64,000 nucleotides of DNA from Girardinichthys multiradiatus (Eukaryota > Chordata > Actinopteri > Cyprinodontiformes > Goodeidae), in the NCBI RefSeq assembly GCF_021462225.1, contig NC_061795.1, positions 124,001 to 188,000 of the forward strand, given 5' to 3'. Shown here piece by piece: positions 58,240 through 64,000 of this stretch. A program made the translations under genes and the position numbers. The notes under the pieces were generated by a model. The model was not told the DNA's origin. It saw only the letters and a list, made by a program, of their open reading frames with translations, and searched no databases. Numbering within the stretch: position 1 is the first letter of the stretch; every line of letters begins with the position of its first letter.

Positions 58240-61200
58240 AGAAATCACTGGGGGTGTAATGATGCATCCAACTTCATAGATGAAAGGATACACAATATTA
58301 GTTTCACAAGAACTAGACGAGATATTAGCAATATTTTTGACAAATGGAAGTAAGTTTTGTGTGTTTTTAAATAATTTGTATATAATGTAAAATATATCCA
58401 TAACTTGCATTTTGTTTTTCCCTAATTCTAAGTTGCTCCTCCTGCAATTTAATTCTATGTCAGGTGTTCTCTATAGGTGTAACGAGCTTTGACCGCCCAA
58501 TCACATCACAGCAGGTTGTTAGCACAACGGAACTGACATCTCCAAAAACGTTGGAGGAATTTCGTAATTAAGCCATATCTTGATAAACCAAGCAGATATT
58601 TCAAGTTTACACAGCTACATTCTCGCCTAAAACTTCAAGCGACAATAATTCGTAGGATAGGGTGGGCATTACTCACTAGGCAATTGAGGCTATACTGCCC
58701 TCTGCAGTCCCCTTAGTGAACTGTATGTGATATATAGTGCTTACCACTGAGACTGAAATATTCAGCCAGTTAGCATTGTTGGTTAAATTTTTTTAAAACG
58801 ATGCTTCGATGCAGGAAATTTTGCGTCAAAGTTTAATTGTTGCAGCCCAAATACATCGATTTGTGGAAAGAAAAAGAAATTCTGAAAGAAATCTTATGAG
58901 AAGTCAGTGCTTTTTTTAGCTCATGTGACCAGGCATGGCATGGATTATAGAAATGTCTGGTCAAAACTGAAATGCCTTTATAGTAAAACCTACAGTTGGC
59001 CCCAGCTTTACCACATATAACTGGTTTATTTATATTACATGACCTAGAAATGCTTTCCAGATTCTGCATTGAGAAAAAAACAAAACAAATGGTATGCTCC
59101 CTAATCCCCTCAGGATTATAAATCAACAATGGATTATGGATTATGGATTTTCATTTGGAATTTCATGTTTTGGTGAAGGTCTGTTGAAGGACTAAATGTT
59201 CTCTTCATCCCAGCGGCTGTGAGTCTTTGTGGACCTCCTACGTACAGCTATATCCCTCTGCAGCTGTCAGGGTGTATGGTCATGTCATGTCAACATAACT
59301 TGACATGACATGTTGGCACCATGTGCATCCTATGTGAAGGCTACAGTTTTATTTGCCTCATATAGAGATGTATAAATTGGATGAATGAAATATACATTTC
59401 TGAGAGGAACCTCTTGCACAATAACAGATGGTTTGTTTTACACAAGTGTGAAATAAGCTGTCAGAAGTTAAATGCCAGGGGTGACAGACAGAGAGGCTTG
59501 TTTTGATAAAAGCACAGATACAGGAACATTACAGTACTCTCTGAGGAACTGGGCTCTGCTTAGACACTTGTGGAGAGCTGTGGGTGGGAGCATGACTGTG
59601 TCCCATGTAATCACGTCTCCATCAATCACCTGTCTGACCAAGGTGTGAAAAGCAAGGTGCACTGGGGAAGAGTTACATGCCTAAAAAACGGCAAAGGGAG
59701 GTTTTGTGACACTGCAATTTATTTCTGGTTGTAGTTTGGTAATATGACCCTATCGGGGCACCTAATACAAAAAATCAATCTACATCCTCCTAAAAGAAGT
59801 GTTTGCACTTTCTAGTTTAGAGATAAAGGAAATTGGTTTTTGTGTCTTCGAGCTTTTCTGTAAGGACACCATGGCTAGTTTAGACTTGTCTATGAAACTA
59901 TGTCTGAGTCACTTAGAATAAAAATAAAACAAATCCAATTTTCAGAGCTTCAAAAACTGTGAGATGATGATAGGTCAGATTCAGAGAGTATAAAAATAAT
60001 CAAAGAGCCTGACACAGCACTGTTTGTCAGTTTTTGTTAAGCAGCCTAATTTAAGTGTCAGTCTGTAATAAAAATTTACAGTGCCTTTTAAATTTTTTCA
60101 CAGCCAGGTATACTGAGCAGCAGAGAGACTGAGAGAAAGGTTTAAATGCAAAGAAATTAGCGACCACTAAAGTAGGAGTAGAGTCTAGCTATATTTCAGT
60201 GATATGGGAAATGGCAAATGTTAAACAACTCTGAACTTTAGGAACCATAAATATATAAAAATGATGCTTACCAACACAGAAACCATTAATAATTGCTAAA
60301 TTAGGTCAAAAATTAAGACTCAGAGTGACACTAAATGAAGAGTCATTTGGGAGCGCTCCAGGGGAGCTGTGCCAAAAGAGCAAAATTTTCGAAAAGAACT
60401 GGACCTCCCATCACTACTTGAAGGAGAACTGCAGCAAAAACTGGCATCTTGAACTCATCTTGGACCAGCTTTCCATTAAAAACCAATAGCCACCATTTAC
60501 ATTCCAACCAGTTGTCTTGAAGGCATATCACAGACGTAAAAGTGTGAAGTTTCTCTGATGTCTAGTGGGGCTTTAACTAGACTCGTGTGGTTTAGTTAAA
60601 TGAGACCAAGACTGCTTTTTGCATCTCTTCATGTGGGGTTAGAATGAAACAAGGAATAAACATAAAGAAAACCTCCTGACGCCCACTGTTGGGTATGGCG
60701 GAACATGTGGTATGCTGTGGGCTTTTTCTCTTCCAAAGGCCCTGGGAATCTTGAGCACATGACATCACAGACACATTGAACCACCAGAAAGGTTTAATTT
60801 AAAATTGTGTCGTCTTTGCCATATAACTGAAAATAGGTCTTTCAGCTTGAATGCTCCAAGTTAAATGTATGCTCATTGTGTAGTCAAAGCAGCCCTGACC
60901 AGTCATGACAAGGGCTAGGAAAAAGATCATCTGAGGATGTTTAATACCAAGAGGTAAGTACAGATGCTTCTGGCTCTTCGGTTTATAAATAAGGATCCCC
61001 GTGGATTTGTCTTATTTCCTGAACATGTTATGAGATTTCATTAGACAGGTATGTGGCTAATTGGAAGGCAGGTTTTAGAGGTTTTTAATATTTAACTGTG
61101 CTGTTTCGTGCTGTAACCATTCAAAAATAAATGGGAAGGATGGAACTCGCATAAATCCACAATCCCCTGTGTAAAACAGCTGCGTGCAGAGATAAATACG

Positions 61201-61620
61201 AGGTGGTGTGAATGTCTAGGAGCCCAACATGGTTCTCGAAGAATCGTATAACTGGGGTAAACAAATGACATTTAGCACAAGCACATGACTGGTGAAGTGA
61301 ACCAGCTGAATTCTCGGATTTCCGCAAGTTGTAATGGCAATTGCTGAATCGTGCTTCGGTCAGATGCTGCTGCTCCGCCGAAGCTCTGTGGGAGTTTGCT
61401 TCTCAGCCTGAGGCAATCAGGCTGAAAATATGAGGTCACCAAGCCTTATTAAATCCAATTCAAATGAATCCATGATGAAGTAATAAAACTCTGGGCACTT
61501 TGGTAGCTCCAATATGGAGAATAATAGTTTTAGCTTCTTTCAGTTGAACAGTTTAAAGCTACTGTATGTGATACAGATCTCAATATAATTTTTTATACGG
61601 CTATCAAACTATTTATGTTG
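58240..61620. other. Presumed intron 2, no gene supported
   Basis: GGGGGTGTAATGATGCATCC at about 58250 and ACGATGCTTCGATGC at about 58798-58812 may be the two ends of another non-autonomous element, but I could not confirm it. A 13-bp-arm palindrome lies at 59281-59312. The next myosin exon is not present. Confidence 0.4.
59281..59312. repeat. Perfect inverted repeat, 13-bp arms
   Basis: CATGTCATGTCAA, a 6-nt loop CATAAC, then TTGACATGACATG. All 13 pairs match. Confidence 0.95.
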
Positions 61621-61873
61621 TGTATACAGGTCCTTCTCAAAATATTAGCATATTGTGATAAAGTTCATTATTTTCCATAATGTAACGATGAAAATTTAAC
61701 ATTCATATATTTTAGATTCATTGCACACTAACTGAAATATTTCAGGTCTTTTATTGTCTTAATACGGATGATTTTGGCATACAGCTCATGAAAACCCAAA
61801 ATTCCTATCTCACAAAATTAGCATATCATTAAAAGGGTCTCTAAACGAGCTATGGACCTAATCATCTGAATCA

Positions 61874-63117
61874 GAATCAGAATCAGAATCAGAAAAGCTT
61901 TATTGCCAAGTACGTTTTTGGACATACAAGGAATTTGTTTTGGCGTAGTCGGTGCAATACAATACAAATTAAACAGTACAAACATATCTACAATATAATA
62001 TAAATATAAGTGCACAGTTTTAAGTGAGTGAGAGTAAATATAGAGCAGTATAAGATGCAAGAGCAATACAACAGTGCAGGTGATCATTGTGCAAGTATGG
62101 CAGTGCAAGTAAGCAGGAGTCCAAGCTGAGCGTTAATGTAACGCATAGAGTTACAGGTTACAGGTGTCCTGTCAGCAAAAAAAGGGGGGGTGTGGGGGAA
62201 AGGGGGAATGTCAGGGTGGTTTCCGGGCTTTGTTAACCAGGCTGGTGGCAGATGGGAAAAAACTGTTCTTGTGGCGTGAGGTTTTGGTCTGGATGGACCG
62301 CAGCCTCCTGCCAGAGGGGAGAGTCTCAAAGAGTCTGTGACCGGGGTGGGAGGGATCAGCCAGAATCTTCCCTGCCCGCTTCAGGGTCCTGGAGGTGTAC
62401 AGTTCCTGGAGCGACAGTAGACTGCAGCCAATCACCTTCTCAGCAGACCGAATGACACGCTGCAGCCTGCCCTTATCCTTGGCTGTAGCAGCGGCGTACC
62501 AGATGGTGATGGAGGAGGTGAGGATGGACTCAATGATGGCTGTGTAGAAGTGCACCATCATAGTCTTTGGCAGGTTGAATTTCTTCAGCTGCCGCAGGAA
62601 GAACATCCTCTGCTGGGCTTTCTTGATGAGGGAGCTGATGTTTGGCTCCCACTTGAGATCCTGGGAGATGATGGTTCCCAGGAAGCGGAAAGATTCCACA
62701 GTGTCAATTGTGGAGTCACAGAGGGTGATGGGGGCAGGTGGGGCTGGGTTCTGCCTGAAGTTCACAACCATCTCCACTGTCTTTAGAGCGTTGAGCTCAA
62801 GGTTGTTCTGGCTGCACCAGTCCAACAGATGGTCCACCTCCCATCTGTATGCGGACTCGTCACCATCAGAGATGAGTCCGATCAGGGTGGTGTCGTCCGC
62901 AAACTTCAGAAGCTTGACAGACTGGTGACTGGAGGTGCAGCTGTTGGTGTACAGGGAGAAGAGCAGAGGAGAGAGAACACAGCCTTGGGGGGAACCGGTG
63001 CTGATGGTCAGGGAGTCAGAGACGTGCTTCCCCAGCCTCACGCGCTGCTTCCTGTCAGACAGGAAGTCAGTGATCCACCTGCAGGTGGAGTCGGGCACAC
63101 TCAGCTGGGAGAGCTTC
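61874..63117 (-). mobile_element. 5'-truncated L2/Rex1-like LINE insertion
   Basis: Flanked by a 9-bp duplication TCTGAATCA (61865-61873 and 63118-63126). On the minus strand it enters inside the reverse-transcriptase gene, runs through its stop, and ends in a tail of TTCTGA repeats (GAATCAGAATCAG on the plus strand at about 61868-61893). The truncation is typical of target-primed reverse transcription. The 3' part includes CAAGTACGTTTTTGGACATAC, then AAGGAATTTG, seen in many fish L2-type tails. Confidence 0.9.
62211..63098 (-). CDS. LINE reverse transcriptase, C-terminal part
   Basis: An open frame of 295 residues on the minus strand that is the end of a non-LTR retrotransposon polymerase. 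GSPQGCVLSPLLFSLY (35-50) is a palm motif, and FADD (66-69) carries the catalytic Asp pair. Then come SFRFLGTIISQDLKW, the thumb-like KKAQQRMFFLRQLKKFNLPK, and a C-terminal LFETLPSGRRLRS block. The endonuclease and the first half of the reverse transcriptase are missing through 5' truncation, so the copy cannot mobilise itself. The frame is clean, suggesting a fairly recent insertion. The family looks L2/Rex1-like from memory. The first Met given by the frame is not a true start. Confidence 0.88.
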   Translation of the reverse strand: MPDSTCRWITDFLSDRKQRVRLGKHVSDSLTISTGSPQGCVLSPLLFSLYTNSCTSSHQSVKLLKFADDTTLIGLISDGDESAYRWEVDHLLDWCSQNNLELNALKTVEMVVNFRQNPAPPAPITLCDSTIDTVESFRFLGTIISQDLKWEPNISSLIKKAQQRMFFLRQLKKFNLPKTMMVHFYTAIIESILTSSITIWYAAATAKDKGRLQRVIRSAEKVIGCSLLSLQELYTSRTLKRAGKILADPSHPGHRLFETLPSGRRLRSIQTKTSRHKNSFFPSATSLVNKARKPP

Positions 63118-63207
63118 TCTGAATCAACGAGTTAACTCTAAACACCTGCAAAAGATTCCTGAGGCCTTTAAAACTCCCAGCCTGGTTCATCACTCAAAAC
63201 CCCAATC

Positions 63208-64000
63208 ATGGGTAAGACTGCCGACCTGACTGCTGTCCAGAAGGCCACTATTGACACCCTCAAGCAAGAGGGTAAGACACAGAAAGAAATTTCTGAATGA
63301 ATAGGCTGTTCCCAGAGTGCTGTATCAAGGCACCTCAGTGGGAAGTCTGTGGGAAGGAAAAAGTGTGGCAGAAAACGCTGCACAACGAGAAGAGTTGACC
63401 GGACCCTGAGGAAGATTGTGGAGAAGGGCCGATTCCAGACCTTGGGGGACCTGAGGAAGCAGTGGACTGAGTCTGGAGTAGAAACATCCAGAGCCACCGT
63501 GCACAGGCGTGTGCAGGAAATGGGCTACAGGTGCCGCATTCCCCAGGTCAAGCCACTTTTGAACCAGAAACAGCGGCAGAAACGCCTGACCTGGGCTACA
63601 GAGAAGCAGCACTGGACTGTTGCTCAGTGGTCCAAAGTACTTTTTTCAGATGAAAGCAAATTCTGCATGTCATTCGGAAATCAAGGTGCCAGAGTATGGA
63701 GGAAGACTGGGGAGAAGGAAATGCCAAAATGCCAGAAGTCCAGTGTCAAGTACCCACAGTCAGTGATGGTCTGGGGTGCCGTGTCAGCTGCTGGTGTTGG
63801 TCCACTGTGTTTTATCAAGGGCAGGGTCAATGCAGCTAGCTATCAGGAGATTTTGGAGCACTTCATGCTTCCATCTGCTGAAAAGCTTTATGGAGATGAA
63901 GATTTCATTTTTCAGCACAACCTGGCACCTGCTCACAGTGCCAAAACCACTGGTAAATGGTTTACTGACCATGGTATCACTGTGCTCAATTGGCCTGCCA
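63208..64000 (+). pseudogene. Tc1-like transposase, copy 3, nonsense and catalytic change
   Basis: The ATG at 63208 lies in CCCAATCATGGGTAAG as in copies 1 and 2. Codon 31 is TGA (TCTGAATGAATAGGC, where copy 2 has Arg and copy 1 Pro), so translation stops at 30 residues. The downstream frame stays readable to the window end. It keeps the first Asp (FSDESKF), but the second catalytic Asp reads Asn (FQHNLAPAH; FQHDLAPAH in the other copies). It is therefore doubly inactive. The Glu region and 3' end lie beyond the window. Confidence 0.93.

Larger units (their letters stand above)
61627..64000 (+). mobile_element. Tc1-like DD34E transposon, copy 3, split by a LINE, cut by window
   Basis: TA at 61625-61626, then the family's left end CAGGTCCTTCTC and the inverted repeat to about 61826. 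The sequence is interrupted at 61874-63117 by a LINE, and continues with the 5' leader and transposase on the plus strand (from 63208) to the end of the window. The right terminus is outside. Orientation is opposite to copies 1 and 2. Confidence 0.92.

Noticed and set aside
57770..61620. The next myosin exon
   Set aside because: I looked for the expected AFGNAKTAHNNNSS coding sequence and did not find it on the plus strand before the window end.
62252..63135. Plus-strand frames across the LINE
   Set aside because: Antisense of the reverse-transcriptase gene, which carries the FADD and SPQG motifs on the minus strand.
1..64000. CRISPR array, bacterial operon or prophage
   Set aside because: No regularly spaced direct repeats and no bacterial gene; the window is vertebrate, with splice sites and fish-type repeats.

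Overview
This window is vertebrate nuclear DNA, almost certainly from a teleost fish and probably a percomorph. The signs are one conserved vertebrate exon with canonical splice sites, very low coding density, many Tc1/mariner-type DNA transposons of kinds familiar from fish genomes, tRNA-derived SINEs, hAT-like MITEs, an L2/Rex1-like LINE and many CA/TG microsatellites. There are no operons, no ribosome-binding sites and no CRISPR array. Most open reading frames are chance or antisense shadows.

The only host coding sequence recognised with confidence is the first coding exon of an unconventional class-IX myosin, best matched to MYO9A. It runs from 56800 to 57769, with the start codon at 56867 and 301 codons ending in phase 0 at a GT donor. 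It encodes the Ras-associating-like N-terminus and the start of the motor, including the P-loop. A CpG-rich, GA/CAG-rich segment at about 15300-15685 ends in a good splice donor and is a plausible non-coding first exon and promoter. If so, most of the window (15686-56799) is one intron of about 41 kb, and the next coding exon lies beyond 64000.

Layout. 1-15100 is upstream sequence holding a SINE, Tc1-like copies, MITE-type repeats and a LINE nested in another repeat. 15300-15685 is the candidate first exon. 15700-56800 is the presumed intron 1, with decayed Tc1-like fragments (16.6, 18.5, 32.1 and 44.1 kb), two hAT-like MITEs and a pair of oppositely oriented 1628-bp Tc1-like elements with DD38E spacing (36.9 and 48.4 kb). 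It also holds a DD34E Tc1-like element at 53.0 kb. 56800-57769 is the myosin exon. 57770-64000 is the next intron, holding a third DD34E copy that is split by an L2/Rex1-like LINE and runs off the window.

The two Tc1-like families are the most informative part. All three DD34E copies are inactivated, each differently: an 8-nt frameshift, a first-catalytic Asp to Glu change in an otherwise open frame, and a nonsense codon plus a second-catalytic Asp to Asn change. One DD38E copy is broken by a frameshift and a stop. The other is fully open with all three catalytic residues, but lacks one residue in its DNA-binding region. Two DD34E copies lie in opposite orientation on either side of the first coding myosin exon. 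I found no wholly new biological system. The strongest leads are this inverted-repeat flanking, the upstream ORFs in front of the myosin start, the coding sequence inside the DD38E terminal repeats, and the LINE insertion at a target resembling its own tail repeat.
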